Assembly (NCBI RefSeq): GCF_001277345.1
Contig: NZ_LIUT01000008.1
Coordinates: 492,336 to 556,335 of the forward strand
DNA from: Paenibacillus solani
GTDB lineage: Bacteria; Bacillota; Bacilli; Paenibacillales; Paenibacillaceae
Length of the DNA stretch: 64,000 nucleotides
Direction of reading: 5' to 3'
Of the stretch, positions 26,676-35,814 are shown one piece after another. Each line of letters opens with the position of its first letter. Position 1 is the first letter of the stretch. The position numbers were made by a program, and so were the translations under genes. The notes beneath the pieces were generated by a model, which did no database searches, had not been told where the DNA came from, and saw nothing but the letters and a program-made list of their open reading frames with translations.

Positions 26676-27052
26676 GTTTCCTCGTATCCTGAAAAGTTCC
26701 TCCAGTACAGGATTGGATGACACCAATCCTCTCAATGGAGATAACTTTAGTCTTAAGCTGGGTAAAGGGTTAATACAACCTAAGGGCGGAGGTTAAGCCG
26801 TGCGTATGATTTGACACCTATGCGAGTGCGTTATAAAGATGCAGGAGTACGGGATATCCAAAAAAAGGAGCAGCTCCTGCTCTTCGCCCTTATGGTTTTT
26901 TTCTTGGGTAAGTATGTGTCATAATAGGGGAGATGAAAAAATTAAAGCGTTTTAGCTCTGCACATTGAACGAATGATCGAGTGGCTTCGCTGACAGAAGA
27001 ACTCTCGTTTAATGTATAGCCACATTCAAGGAAGTCAAAGGAGGAAGTTGGG
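26676..27052. other. Intergenic region before the fumarase gene
   Basis: About 375 bases without a supported protein gene. It should carry the fumarase promoter (CATAAT near 26920 is a possible -10, with no good -35). It also contains a minus-strand terminator-like hairpin, listed separately. Confidence 0.4.
26860..26882 (-). terminator. Orphan minus-strand terminator-like hairpin
   Basis: On the minus strand GAGCAG, GAG loop, CTGCTC is followed by C and seven T. No minus-strand protein gene lies just upstream of it (26885-27052), so it may end a small RNA or be a fortuitous element in the fumarase leader. Confidence 0.4.
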
Positions 27053-28441
27053 ATGGATTATCGTATTGAGAAGGATACCCTGGGTGAAATCAAAGTGCCT
27101 GCAGATAAGCTTTGGGCAGCGCAAACACAGCGCAGCTCCGAGAATTTTCGGATTGGTACCGAGACAATGCCGAAGGAAATCATCCGGGCATTTGCGATTT
27201 TGAAGAAGAGTGCGGCTATTGTTAATAACAAGCTCGGTAAACTGGATGCAGACAAGGCAGATGCGATTACGACCGCTGCCGACGAGATTGTGGCCGGCAA
27301 GTGGGATGATCACTTTCCGCTCGTGGTTTGGCAGACCGGCAGCGGTACGCAGTCCAATATGAACGTTAACGAAGTCATTGCAAACCGGGCGAATCAGCTG
27401 CTCGAGCAGAAGGACATCGCCCTGCGCGTTCATCCCAACGATGACGTAAATAAATCCCAAAGCTCTAACGATACATTTCCGACAGCGATGCATATGGCTG
27501 CGGTCGTGGCCGTGGAAGACCATGTGCTGCCCGCCCTGCGCCGTTTGAAGAAAACACTGGAGAAGAAAAGCGATGAATACAAGGACCTGATCAAAATTGG
27601 CCGTACGCATCTTCAGGATGCTACACCGCTGACACTGGGACAGGAAATTAGCGGCTGGCACCGGATGCTCGAGAAGTGTGAACTCATGCTGGCTTCTGCC
27701 GTGGAACCGCTGCGCGAGCTGGCGATCGGCGGTACCGCTGTGGGAACGGGGATAAACGCACATCCGAAGTTCGGAGAGATGGCGGCAGCGGAAATTAGCA
27801 TGCAGATGGGAAAAAGCTACACATCCGCGAGCAACAAATTCCATTCGCTGACCAGCCATGATGAGATCGTATTTGCGCATGGCGCGCTGAAGGCACTGGC
27901 TGCCGACCTGATGAAGATCGCCAATGACGTTCGCTGGCTCGCTAGCGGCCCGCGTTCAGGCATAGGCGAGCTCACGATCCCTGCCAATGAACCGGGCAGC
28001 TCCATCATGCCGGGAAAAGTAAATCCAACCCAGAGCGAGGCGCTCACGATGGTGGTCTGCCAAGTGATGGGCAACGATGCTACGATCGGTTTTGCGGCAA
28101 GTCAGGGCAATTTTGAACTGAATGTCTTCAAGCCGGTCATCATCTATAACTTCTTGCAGTCGGTACGCCTGTTGTCGGATGCTATGGATTCCTTCGATCA
28201 GCATTGTGCTGTCGGCATTGAGGCCAACCTGGAGGTCATTCGGGCGAACATGGAGCGTTCACTGATGCTGGTGACGGCCCTGAATCCGCATATCGGTTAT
28301 GAGAATGCCGCGGCGATCGCGAAGAAGGCGCATCAGGAAGGGACAACGCTTCGCGAAGCGGCTTTGGCAAGTGGTCTGCTGAGCGGAGAGGATTTTGACC
28401 GGATCGTTCGTCCAGAAGACATGATTCATCCGAAGGAGTAG
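27053..28441 (+). CDS. fumC: Class II fumarate hydratase
   Basis: 462 residues, ATG with AAAGGAGG upstream. The fumarase/aspartase signature [11 protein letters not shown] lies near residues 319-329, with [14 protein letters not shown] near 98 and the catalytic His in [16 protein letters not shown] near 188. It interconverts fumarate and malate in the citric acid cycle. Oxygen-stable and iron-free, as expected in an aerobe; called citG in B. subtilis. Monocistronic, followed by a perfect hairpin terminator. Confidence 0.95.
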   Translation: MDYRIEKDTLGEIKVPADKLWAAQTQRSSENFRIGTETMPKEIIRAFAILKKSAAIVNNKLGKLDADKADAITTAADEIVAGKWDDHFPLVVWQTGSGTQSNMNVNEVIANRANQLLEQKDIALRVHPNDDVNKSQSSNDTFPTAMHMAAVVAVEDHVLPALRRLKKTLEKKSDEYKDLIKIGRTHLQDATPLTLGQEISGWHRMLEKCELMLASAVEPLRELAIGGTAVGTGINAHPKFGEMAAAEISMQMGKSYTSASNKFHSLTSHDEIVFAHGALKALAADLMKIANDVRWLASGPRSGIGELTIPANEPGSSIMPGKVNPTQSEALTMVVCQVMGNDATIGFAASQGNFELNVFKPVIIYNFLQSVRLLSDAMDSFDQHCAVGIEANLEVIRANMERSLMLVTALNPHIGYENAAAIAKKAHQEGTTLREAALASGLLSGEDFDRIVRPEDMIHPKE

Positions 28442-28493
28442 CATAGATATTTGGAGCTTGGATAACGTAACGGGTCTTTTGTTAAACCCAAGG

Positions 28494-28521
28494 AGCCCAT
28501 TTCACTATGGTGAAGTGGGCT
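28494..28521 (+). terminator. Terminator of the fumarase gene
   Basis: AGCCCATTTCAC, four-base loop, GTGAAGTGGGCT, near-perfect, then TTGGTTTGG. Confidence 0.75.
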
Positions 28522-28560
28522 TTGGTTTGGGACTATCGAATAACGAGGAAGGATGATAAC

Positions 28561-29598
28561 TTGAGAAAGCATCAATGGCTGGCCACGCTGCTCTCACTGA
28601 TCTGCACGGGGCTCGGGATGTTTTATATCGGAACACCTGGCATGCTGATAGGCGGCACGCTGCTTATGGCGCTCCAGGGAGCGGCATTGTTTGTTTTTTT
28701 CATGACATTGGGATATTTGGGCGTCATTATCGGGCCGCTCGTAATTGGAATTCATCTGATCGGGCTGATTATACCGGTTATTTACTTGAGTTACAGATCA
28801 CCCAGGAAACCGAGGTTTGACGAGAAACGGCGGCGCCAACTTTCCTCCCCCTGGAAGATTGCCCTGCGGACGATTATCGGAGTCGCCCTGTTCGCTGGCT
28901 CCATTTATGCGGGGTACACTTATGGCTCGGCCCCGTTCATGAAGACGGCTGCGGAGAAACAGGTGGTGCAGACGGCAGCCGAGTCTTATCTAGAGCAAAA
29001 GTACAATGAGCCCTTTAAGGTGACGGATGTAGACTATACATGGGCCATCGGTTCATACCAACTGAAAGCCCATCCGGAACAGACGCCTGAGCTGGAGTTT
29101 ACGCTTAAGAGCAATGATGCCAGCCCTCCCGTCATATCAAATGATACGTATCTGAGTCTGCTCTGGGGACAGCAGCTGAAGGAGCGATTAAAACCTCTGC
29201 TGAATGAGCTTTATCCGGATCAGGCGTTTGGACGCGCTTATGTTTATACCAACAGCGACACGGTTGTGCGTGATTATAGCCAGCTTGCCAGCGACAGCGG
29301 AGATGTCAGCCAAAATATAAGTTTAATCGTATTCGCCGATCTGACGGCCGATAATATGACCCAGGAGAAGGAACGCGTACTGGAGCTAATCCAGCGCTTG
29401 CCTTCGCTCACGGTACCGGGGGAGACGGATCTTACGATTGATTATTATGCTGCAGACCTGAAGACGCCGGGTAACGTAAAGAAGGCCCGGCAGGATATTG
29501 ATGTCATGAAGGAGAAGAGCAGCATCGCTACCTTCAGAGCATTTGATATATCGAAAATTACGTCCGTAGCTGATATCGAGATGAGAGGGCTGGAATGA
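28561..29598 (+). CDS. Membrane protein of unknown function
   Basis: 345 residues from a TTG at 28561 with GAGGAAGG upstream. The open frame extends 18 codons further, but that ATG lies inside the fumarase terminator hairpin, so I reject it. Residues 5-75 hold two or three membrane helices including a TM2-like GLGMFYIGTPG turn, and another helix lies near 100-120. The remaining 220 residues are probably extracellular, acidic and without a domain I recognise. Monocistronic with its own terminator. Confidence 0.65.
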   Translation: MRKHQWLATLLSLICTGLGMFYIGTPGMLIGGTLLMALQGAALFVFFMTLGYLGVIIGPLVIGIHLIGLIIPVIYLSYRSPRKPRFDEKRRRQLSSPWKIALRTIIGVALFAGSIYAGYTYGSAPFMKTAAEKQVVQTAAESYLEQKYNEPFKVTDVDYTWAIGSYQLKAHPEQTPELEFTLKSNDASPPVISNDTYLSLLWGQQLKERLKPLLNELYPDQAFGRAYVYTNSDTVVRDYSQLASDSGDVSQNISLIVFADLTADNMTQEKERVLELIQRLPSLTVPGETDLTIDYYAADLKTPGNVKKARQDIDVMKEKSSIATFRAFDISKITSVADIEMRGLE

Positions 29599-29632
29599 AC
29601 AGGCTGGTGGATACGCTTGATTCAAATGGAAG

Positions 29633-29659
29633 CCAGGCTGAGTCTATGACTCAGCCTGG
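29633..29659 (+). terminator. Terminator of the unknown membrane protein gene
   Basis: CCAGGCTGAGT, five bases, ACTCAGCCTGG, then TTTAGTTT. Perfect 11-bp stem. Confidence 0.8.
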
Positions 29660-29706
29660 TTTAGTTTAATTATGTTAGGAACCCAAGCTATAGGTGAGAA
29701 GCTTTG

Positions 29707-30228
29707 TCAGCGCGGAGACAGCTGAAGGAGGCGTCCTTCCTGTGTCAATGTGATGGTCAGCTTCAAATTAAAGGCTTTGGCCATATCCCGCACAGGCACG
29801 TAGAGGGTGTTTTTGAAGAGGAAGGGCCCTTCATATTTGCTCTCATCGAGGCTGCAATTGTCCGATTCAGGCGGACACAGCCTGGACGGTGTGTAAATAT
29901 TAACGTCATTCACGCTCATCTCCTGCGCCGCCCGCCGAACAATCGTGTATCCCCAATTGGCATTGCCCCATATCGATACCAGGGGACTGCTTGCGGAATT
30001 CAGGTCATAGTGATGAAAGTTGTCGAACTCCTCCTGCAGGGAATAGGAGACCTCATAACCCAACGCCAAGGCTAAAGACTTAAGTGGAACGTAAGTCTTA
30101 CCTTCGTGAATATAGACGTCCGTCAGGTGAGAGCCGTTTGCTTCTACGGTATATCCCCCGGCAGTTTTGGCAGCAGCTTGTTCGCCATTCCATATGAACG
30201 ATGCGGCTACCAAGACACTCATGAGCAC
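29707..30228 (-). CDS. Secreted protein with copper-amine-oxidase-N-like (stalk) domain
   Basis: At least 173 residues. The GTG at 30228 gives a signal peptide lacking a positive N-region; in-frame codons upstream encode R-I-R-R followed by the same hydrophobic core, and GGAGG lies before in-frame ATA/ATC codons near 30260. A non-canonical start there is possible. The mature part has two copies of the pattern seen in Cu_amine_oxidN1 'stalk' domains: HEGKTYVPLKSLALALGYEV and KNTLYVPVRDMAKAFNLKL. These domains act as envelope adhesion or scaffold modules; no enzymatic part is present. Confidence 0.7.
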   Translation of the reverse strand: MLMSVLVAASFIWNGEQAAAKTAGGYTVEANGSHLTDVYIHEGKTYVPLKSLALALGYEVSYSLQEEFDNFHHYDLNSASSPLVSIWGNANWGYTIVRRAAQEMSVNDVNIYTPSRLCPPESDNCSLDESKYEGPFLFKNTLYVPVRDMAKAFNLKLTITLTQEGRLLQLSPR

Positions 30229-30430
30229 AAATAGCGATATCCTTCTTATTCTGATGATTATGATAACCTCCTTGTCTACCGATACTTTGGCAGAGATATC
30301 CAGTTTATAGGAGACTGCCTATTATTATATAGACTCATAATGAGGTCCATTGGTTTGCCATTGAAAACAGAATTTAAATATATACTTATCTTTGTTCATC
30401 ATAACCGGATAACTCTTCTACGAAAAAAAA

Positions 30431-30464
30431 CCGCCCTGCATTCCCGATAAGGAGTGCAGGGCGG
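30431..30464. terminator. Bidirectional terminator after the CNNM/CBS gene
   Basis: CCGCCCTGCA with TGCAGGGCGG, perfect ten-base stem; eight A before and TTTATT after, so it works for the minus-strand CNNM gene. Confidence 0.85.
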
Positions 30465-30474
30465 TTTATTGTAT

Positions 30475-31827
30475 CTACTCGTTATTCTCGGCAGCTGCTG
30501 TCAGGGCAGCGGCCTCTTCGGCTGCGCTTTCCTTCGTTTCTTTAACGATTTGCAGCTTCGTATAACGGTGAGTCTTCTTCTCAATAACGGTAAACGTCAG
30601 GTCCTGATAGGTATACGTGTCGCCTTTGGAGAGCTCCGAGTTGTTTCCGTACAGCCAGCCTCCAATTGTATCCAGATCATCTGTGCTGAGATCGGTATGA
30701 AGGAGATCATTGATTCGATTAATCGGAACCTTACCGTCAGCAATGATGCGGTTTGGCTCAGGCTGGGTCAGCTCGCGCTCTTCATCCTCGTCGAATTCGT
30801 CGCGAATTTCGCCGACAATCTCCTCCAGAATATCCTCAATCGTAATCATGCCGGAGGTACCGCCATATTCGTCGATGAGGATAGCCATATGCGTTCCTTC
30901 CTGCTGCATTTTGCGCAGCAACTTTTTAATCGGAATCGCTTCGGATACCGTCACGGCCGGATGAATCAGCTTGGACAAGTCGATATGGGAATTGTCATCG
31001 AACTCCAAGAAGAACTGTTTGGTATTCACCATGCCGACGATCTGGTCCTTATCCCCGCGTACAACCGGAAAACGGGTATACTGCTCACGCTTGATAATCT
31101 GCAGGTTCACTGCCAGCGGCTTGTCAATATACAGACAGATCATATCGGTACGCGGGACCATAATTTCTTTGGCAAGCATATCATCAAAAGCAAAAATTCG
31201 GCTTACATAACCGTATTCAGCCTGATTAATTTTCCCGCTCTCGTAACTGTCACTCAGAATCATGCGAAGTTCTTCCTCAGAGTGAGCCTCATCATGTTCG
31301 CTGGCAGGGTGCATGCCGAATAGACGAACGATTTTGTTGGCCGAGCCGTTCAACAGCCAGATGAACGGGTACATGATCCGGTTGAACCAGATAATGGGCG
31401 TCGCGCAGAAGAACGAGACAGCTTCGGCTTTATTAATAGCAATCGTCTTCGGAGCAAGTTCTCCGATAACGACATGAATATAAGTCATGATGATAAAGGC
31501 AAGCAAGAATGAGATTAGTGAAGCTATCGCTGCAGGTATGGCCAGGCTATCAAACACCGGGTGAAAAATTTTCTCAATGGTAGGTTCCCCGAGCCAGCCA
31601 AGTCCCAGCGCTGTAATGGTAATACCCAGCTGACACGCCGACAAGTAGCCATCGAGATTGGTAGTTACCTTTTTTACGGCAAGGGCGCCTTTGCGTCCTT
31701 CCATTACTAATTGGTCTACTCGGCTGGGACGAAGTCTTATGATAGCAAATTCGGTCATAACGAAAAAAGCGGTTGCTGCGATAAGTACTGCGACTAAGAA
31801 CAAATTCAAGCCTATACTGTCGTCCAA
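30475..31827 (-). CDS. CNNM/CBS-domain (hemolysin C / CorC-like) transporter
   Basis: About 450 residues from a TTG at 31827 (AAAGGA ten bases upstream); a GTG three codons earlier is too near the ribosome site. N-terminal CNNM (DUF21) domain with four helices (LFLVAVLIAATAFFVMTEFAI; GELAPKTIAINKAEAV), then a CBS pair (about residues 210-330, including MVPRTDMICLY and IDEYGGTSGMITIEDILEEIVG) and a C-terminal CorC_HlyC domain. Relatives export magnesium or other divalent metals. Monocistronic between two terminators. Confidence 0.9.
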   Translation of the reverse strand: MDDSIGLNLFLVAVLIAATAFFVMTEFAIIRLRPSRVDQLVMEGRKGALAVKKVTTNLDGYLSACQLGITITALGLGWLGEPTIEKIFHPVFDSLAIPAAIASLISFLLAFIIMTYIHVVIGELAPKTIAINKAEAVSFFCATPIIWFNRIMYPFIWLLNGSANKIVRLFGMHPASEHDEAHSEEELRMILSDSYESGKINQAEYGYVSRIFAFDDMLAKEIMVPRTDMICLYIDKPLAVNLQIIKREQYTRFPVVRGDKDQIVGMVNTKQFFLEFDDNSHIDLSKLIHPAVTVSEAIPIKKLLRKMQQEGTHMAILIDEYGGTSGMITIEDILEEIVGEIRDEFDEDEERELTQPEPNRIIADGKVPINRINDLLHTDLSTDDLDTIGGWLYGNNSELSKGDTYTYQDLTFTVIEKKTHRYTKLQIVKETKESAAEEAAALTAAAENNE

Positions 31828-31884
31828 ACAAAACACATCCTTTTTTTATCTGATCTGAATTAGTCTTTAAATAACCAACGCTTA

Positions 31885-32214
31885 CTATGCATGGTGATCA
31901 ACATAATTCGACCGGAACTTCAAAGGTTCTAGCTTCATGTGCTTGAGGAGAAGAAACATATCGGTATCCGTGCAGCTTGTAACGTTTTGCGAGGACAGCA
32001 GAGACACATTGTGCTTCGCTTCCAGCATTAAGCGTACGGGTTCCGGGCTTTTGGGAACCGGCGATGACGCAGGAAGAATGCCTTCAGATGCTTCCAATCC
32101 CGAGGCCGCAGCGGAATCGCTGAGATCAGTCATGGGGATCTGCGAAACGGAAGCAATCAGCAGAAAGCCTAGTGCCAAACATATAATTCTGTTTATCCTT
32201 CGTGTGGGGTCCAA
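31885..32214 (-). CDS. Small secreted or membrane-anchored protein, unknown
   Basis: 109 residues with a TTG start at 32214 and AGGAGTG about eleven bases upstream. A basic N-terminus (RRINR) is followed by a hydrophobic helix (residues 10-25), then a Ser/Ala/Pro-rich stretch and a soluble tail containing a Cys. It looks like a signal-anchored extracytoplasmic protein. I recognise no family and the start is not strongly supported. Confidence 0.45.
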   Translation of the reverse strand: MDPTRRINRIICLALGFLLIASVSQIPMTDLSDSAAASGLEASEGILPASSPVPKSPEPVRLMLEAKHNVSLLSSQNVTSCTDTDMFLLLKHMKLEPLKFRSNYVDHHA

Positions 32215-32454
32215 GGTTGGATCGTCACTCCTACATTCGTAATCGATTTGCTCTAGAATATATATGGCTTAATGTTCAGTGTATGAATATGAGAGTAGTT
32301 GTACGTAATTTCACCACGAACGCGGTGTTCAAAACAAGGTATATTGTACTTAATCATAAGAAAAAGTAAGCCACTATGTCAAATGGCAGCCAGATTTATC
32401 GATAGGAAGCCTTGTATATCAAGGGATTGTTGGCGGTTTATAAAAATATAAAAA
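32215..32454. other. Intergenic region between the small protein and LtaS genes
   Basis: AT-rich; I see no gene and no clear regulatory repeat. It must hold the promoter of the small minus-strand gene. Confidence 0.35.
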
Positions 32455-32491
32455 CAAGGCAGCTCCCCTCAGATTAAGGAGAGCTGCCTTG
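32455..32491 (-). terminator. Terminator of the LtaS-like gene
   Basis: CAAGGCAGCTC pairs with GAGCTGCCTTG across a 15-base loop; on the minus strand it is followed by TTTTTATA. Confidence 0.8.
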
Positions 32492-32503
32492 TTAACAAGC
32501 AGA

Positions 32504-34384
32504 TTATTTATGGAAAGGCTGCTGCCTAATATAACTGTCGGACAGATGGAGCAGCTGCAGCGCGCGTTCGAATTCATCCTTGGAAGCCTGAGTCTTCTTC
32601 TCGTCTGAGTTCGGAAGCGGATGCTTGGTTCCATCCTCATAGCCAATCCCCGGAATATACAGGGTTGTATCGTTGATGAACGTGCCTGAAGGAAGATAAT
32701 ATCGTTCCGGCAGCAAACTATTGTTGGTATGGTTCAACAGATCCTGCCCGAAATGGAGTTGCTTATCCATCGACACACCAAGCAGATTGCCTACGGTTGG
32801 CAAGAGGTCGACCTGCCCGCCGACTTGTTCATTTACTTCCGGCTGAACGCCTTCACCGTGGATTATCAGCGGGATATTGATCATATCCGCAGAAGTATAA
32901 TCACGTCCATAGATTTCGTGCATCAGCTCTTTATCCTTGCTGTCCAAGGAATAAATCGGAAGTCCGAGGTGATCGCCGTAGAGAACTACCAGGCTGTTAT
33001 CCCATACGCCGTCTTGCTTCAACTGCTCAATGAATTTACCAAGCGCATCATCGGCATAATTCTGCGAGCGGATGTAGTCGCCAACAAAGGTCCCCTCATA
33101 TCGATCAGGCAGCGTCATCCGATACTTTTCCTGAGGAATCGTAAACGGATGGTGAGCCGACATGGATATGACCTGGGTGTAGAATGGTTTACCGGCATCG
33201 TTCATTTTCTTCAGCTCGGCGGCTGTTTTGGAATAAAGCGTATCATCCGAAGCGCCGAAGAACAGCCTATCATCCTCACCGAAGAATGCTTTGTCATAAT
33301 ACCGGTTGAAACCGAGCGCTTTGTACAGCTCCCCGCGATTCCAAAACTCCACGACATTAGTATGGAAGGTGGCCGTATCATAGCCTGCTCCCTGCAGCAA
33401 TCTTGGAAGGCTTGGCAGAACCCGGTCTGCATAATGCTGAGTTGCCGCCCCGCGTGGTGGAATGTAGAAGGAAGTATTCACAACAAACTCCGCATCCGAT
33501 GTATTGCCCTGGCCCACATTCTGGTAGAAGTTCGGGAAGTACATGCTCTCCTTGGCCAGTTTATTCAGGTTCGGTGTGATTTCTGTACCGTCAATGTTCA
33601 GACCGAGTAAGAAATTCTGGAACGATTCCATCTGGATAATGATAAGGTTCTTCCCTTGCGCTACACCCGAGAGGAGGGGTTCCGTATCAGAAGCCTTCAA
33701 GCCTTTCAACTCGTTCACTTTATCCTGGGTGATGGTTTTTGCATCCACCAGTTGTGTATTTTCCTGCTGGAAAATCGTATAAGCCTCGTAGTTAAGTATC
33801 CCCATTTCCTGCGCCTTCACAATCTCGTTCATGCTGGCGCGGTTTGGCATGATCTGAAACAGACACAGCATTAAGGAAACGACAAACACGATAGGAATGA
33901 TCTTGCGCTTTTCCTTTTTGGTGTGATGAATCTTCCATTTTTTTACGCGATCACTGCGCCACAGCAAGACAAACAACATGATGATATCCGTGAAGATGAG
34001 CAGATAGTACGGATCCATCAAGGAGAAGACACTGTTGCTTACCGCGGTTACCTGGTTGACCTGCTCTAACGCATGATACGTAACAATGACGCCGTAATAC
34101 TTATAATACATAATAGCTGCAAAGAATATGGCGGTCAGCAATAAATTAACAATCATATAAACCGTGAGCTTTCGCTTGGAAGCGAACCACTCAATTAAGC
34201 TGAACACAAGCCAAATGAAAGGAATTTCTGTGATAAGCGGTTTCCAAGGCATGACATCATCAAAGATGACACTCCAGGCCAAGTAACTTTTAAGCAGCAT
34301 AATGACAGAGAAAAATATGAATGGCTTCGTGATCGTTAACCGAAACCGAGAGGTGGAGAACACCGGTATCGCCTTCCTTTCCAT
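32504..34384 (-). CDS. ltaS: Lipoteichoic-acid-synthase family sulfatase-fold enzyme
   Basis: 626 residues. Five N-terminal membrane helices (about residues 18-165) are followed by an extracellular sulfatase domain. The nucleophile Thr is in GQGNTSDAEF near residue 292; metal ligands include Glu in IIQMESFQN and Asp-His in YGDHLGLP. LtaS polymerises glycerol-phosphate from phosphatidylglycerol onto a glycolipid anchor. Bacillus-type genomes have several paralogues (LtaS, YfnI, YqgS, YvgJ), and some act as primases, so the exact role is open. The start at 34384 has only a weak ribosome site. Confidence 0.88.
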   Translation of the reverse strand: MERKAIPVFSTSRFRLTITKPFIFFSVIMLLKSYLAWSVIFDDVMPWKPLITEIPFIWLVFSLIEWFASKRKLTVYMIVNLLLTAIFFAAIMYYKYYGVIVTYHALEQVNQVTAVSNSVFSLMDPYYLLIFTDIIMLFVLLWRSDRVKKWKIHHTKKEKRKIIPIVFVVSLMLCLFQIMPNRASMNEIVKAQEMGILNYEAYTIFQQENTQLVDAKTITQDKVNELKGLKASDTEPLLSGVAQGKNLIIIQMESFQNFLLGLNIDGTEITPNLNKLAKESMYFPNFYQNVGQGNTSDAEFVVNTSFYIPPRGAATQHYADRVLPSLPRLLQGAGYDTATFHTNVVEFWNRGELYKALGFNRYYDKAFFGEDDRLFFGASDDTLYSKTAAELKKMNDAGKPFYTQVISMSAHHPFTIPQEKYRMTLPDRYEGTFVGDYIRSQNYADDALGKFIEQLKQDGVWDNSLVVLYGDHLGLPIYSLDSKDKELMHEIYGRDYTSADMINIPLIIHGEGVQPEVNEQVGGQVDLLPTVGNLLGVSMDKQLHFGQDLLNHTNNSLLPERYYLPSGTFINDTTLYIPGIGYEDGTKHPLPNSDEKKTQASKDEFERALQLLHLSDSYIRQQPFHK

Positions 34385-34594
34385 GCCGCATATTCCTGGC
34401 TTCAGGGCTTAGCGGCTATTCGGTTTTTTGAGAATCGATAGCGTTATACGCTGCTGCTGCTGATTTACTTTCTCTATACCCTATTTTTACACAATCAATG
34501 AACAGAATTTATTATGACCTCTTCGGAGAAGGTTGTCAAAGAGTTAAAGTAAGTTGGAAAGATTCATCTAACAACGGGGATGAGACAGCGAAAA

Positions 34595-34612
34595 AACCGG
34601 CTGCGGCCGGTT
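34595..34612 (-). terminator. Terminator of the cidAB operon
   Basis: AACCGGC, TGCG, GCCGGTT; on the minus strand followed by six T. It lies 20 bases past the cidB stop. Confidence 0.8.
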
Positions 34613-34632
34613 TTGATAACATCGGGAAAATA

Positions 34633-35322
34633 TTAGTAAAAAAGAGCCATGATGAGCGGTGCGGTTCCGAGGGTGAATAGAGCTGCCACGATCATCGAAA
34701 TGCTGGAGATGGTACCGGATAGAGAGCTAAATTCAAATGCTTTTGAAGTGCCCGTTCCGTGAGCGCTGGTTCCAAACAGGACGCCTCTTGCGATATCGCC
34801 TCGTATCCGGAAAATACGCATGACAGCAGGTCCAATCATGGAGCCCAGAATGCCGGTCATAATGACAAAGACAGCAGTCATATTCGGCACGCCTCCAATC
34901 ACTTCGGAGACATTCATGGCGATGGGTGTTGTAATGGAGCGCGGTACAAGACTGGTAGCCAGGGAGCTGTTCAGATGCATCCATTTTGCAAGATAAGCAG
35001 AGGATAACATGGCCAGCACCGACCCGGTCAGCACGCTGAGCATAATTTCGGCCGCATGCTTCTTAAGGGTCCGAAAGTTCTTGTACAACGGTACGGCAAA
35101 GGCAATCGTAGCAGGCCCAAGCAGCTTGCTGATCCACTGTGCGCCTCCGTTGTATGTTTCATAAGATACCCCTGTTTGTGTCAGTATAATCACAATGAGA
35201 ACGGGAGTGATGAGAAGCGGCGATAAATAGACTTTCGGGAGACGGCGGTACAGCCGTTTGGCTCCCGCGTATATCCCGATGGTCAGCATCAGGCCGAGAA
35301 TCACATTCAGCAGAATATTCAT
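34633..35322 (-). CDS. cidB: LrgB/CidB family membrane protein
   Basis: 229 residues, six or more helices, with the conserved GTSAHGTGTSKAFE block near residue 190 and SLVPRSITTPIAM near 125. With CidA it forms the holin/antiholin-like pair that influences murein hydrolase activity and, in B. subtilis (YwbHG) and plants, export of pyruvate or glycolate. Its start overlaps the cidA stop (ATGA). Divergent LysR gene upstream. Last gene of the operon. Confidence 0.9.
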   Translation of the reverse strand: MNILLNVILGLMLTIGIYAGAKRLYRRLPKVYLSPLLITPVLIVIILTQTGVSYETYNGGAQWISKLLGPATIAFAVPLYKNFRTLKKHAAEIMLSVLTGSVLAMLSSAYLAKWMHLNSSLATSLVPRSITTPIAMNVSEVIGGVPNMTAVFVIMTGILGSMIGPAVMRIFRIRGDIARGVLFGTSAHGTGTSKAFEFSSLSGTISSISMIVAALFTLGTAPLIMALFY

Positions 35323-35690
35323 GGTGTTTTACGCTCCTTTCTGGAAGAAATGAAGCCGGCAGTTAGCCCGGAACTCACCATCACAATAATTGTACTAAAC
35401 ACAACGACGAAGAGAATCTGGAGCCCGTCCGCCTCTAGCATCGGGAAATATTTCATGATTCCTACCGCAGCAGGTATGAAGAATAATAGCAATTCGGCGA
35501 GCAGCCAGTTGGCGCCCAGCTCAATCCATTCCAGTCGAAGGATTTTCGTTTCGAGAAGTATAAATACAACGACAATGCCAAGTATGCTGCCGGGAATCCC
35601 CCAATCCAGCCATTTCGCCATTCTGTCCATCCCTAGAGATAGCAGCATGAAACCGGCCACTTGGAGCGTTCCTTTTATCATGTTGATCAT
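35319..35690 (-). CDS. cidA: CidA/LrgA family holin-like protein
   Basis: 123 residues from the ATG at 35690, which has GGAGG six bases upstream; the longer open frame upstream overlaps the divergent promoter and is not real. Four membrane helices, with WGIPGSILGIVVVF near residue 30 and FFIPAAVGIMKYFP near 70, both conserved in LrgA. It is thought to oligomerise in the membrane like a holin and to support pyruvate uptake or release with CidB. Cotranscribed with cidB. Confidence 0.9.
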   Translation of the reverse strand: MINMIKGTLQVAGFMLLSLGMDRMAKWLDWGIPGSILGIVVVFILLETKILRLEWIELGANWLLAELLLFFIPAAVGIMKYFPMLEADGLQILFVVVFSTIIVMVSSGLTAGFISSRKERKTP

Positions 35691-35716
35691 GACCGGCCTC
35701 CTTCGTTTTTCATTCT

Positions 35717-35776
35717 TATGAAATTTTACAACGATTATTTTCATAGGTAAAATGCATATATCGAATAACATGCATT
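35717..35776. promoter_or_regulatory. Divergent cidAB/lysR control region with nested inverted repeats
   Basis: Three inverted repeats: TATGAAA/TTTCATA (35717-35723, 35739-35745), ATTTTAC/GTAAAAT (35723-35729, 35747-35753) and AATGCAT/ATGCATT (35751-35757, 35770-35776). LysR-type regulators bind such divergent spacers. Confidence 0.5.
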
Positions 35777-35814
35777 CCATTTGTCTATGGATGGCGAAGA
35801 ACGGAGGATATCGG

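Noticed and set aside
27035-27880. Long open frame opposite the fumarase gene
   Set aside because: It is wholly antisense to a clear fumC gene, has no ribosome site and no recognisable domain; it results from the high-GC codon pattern. The same reasoning removes the long antisense frames at 4520-5194, 30454-31323, 32729-33610 and 46695-47576.
28507-28560. Upstream ATG start for the membrane protein at 28.5 kb
   Set aside because: It lies inside the stem of the fumarase terminator and has no ribosome site; the TTG at 28561 has one.
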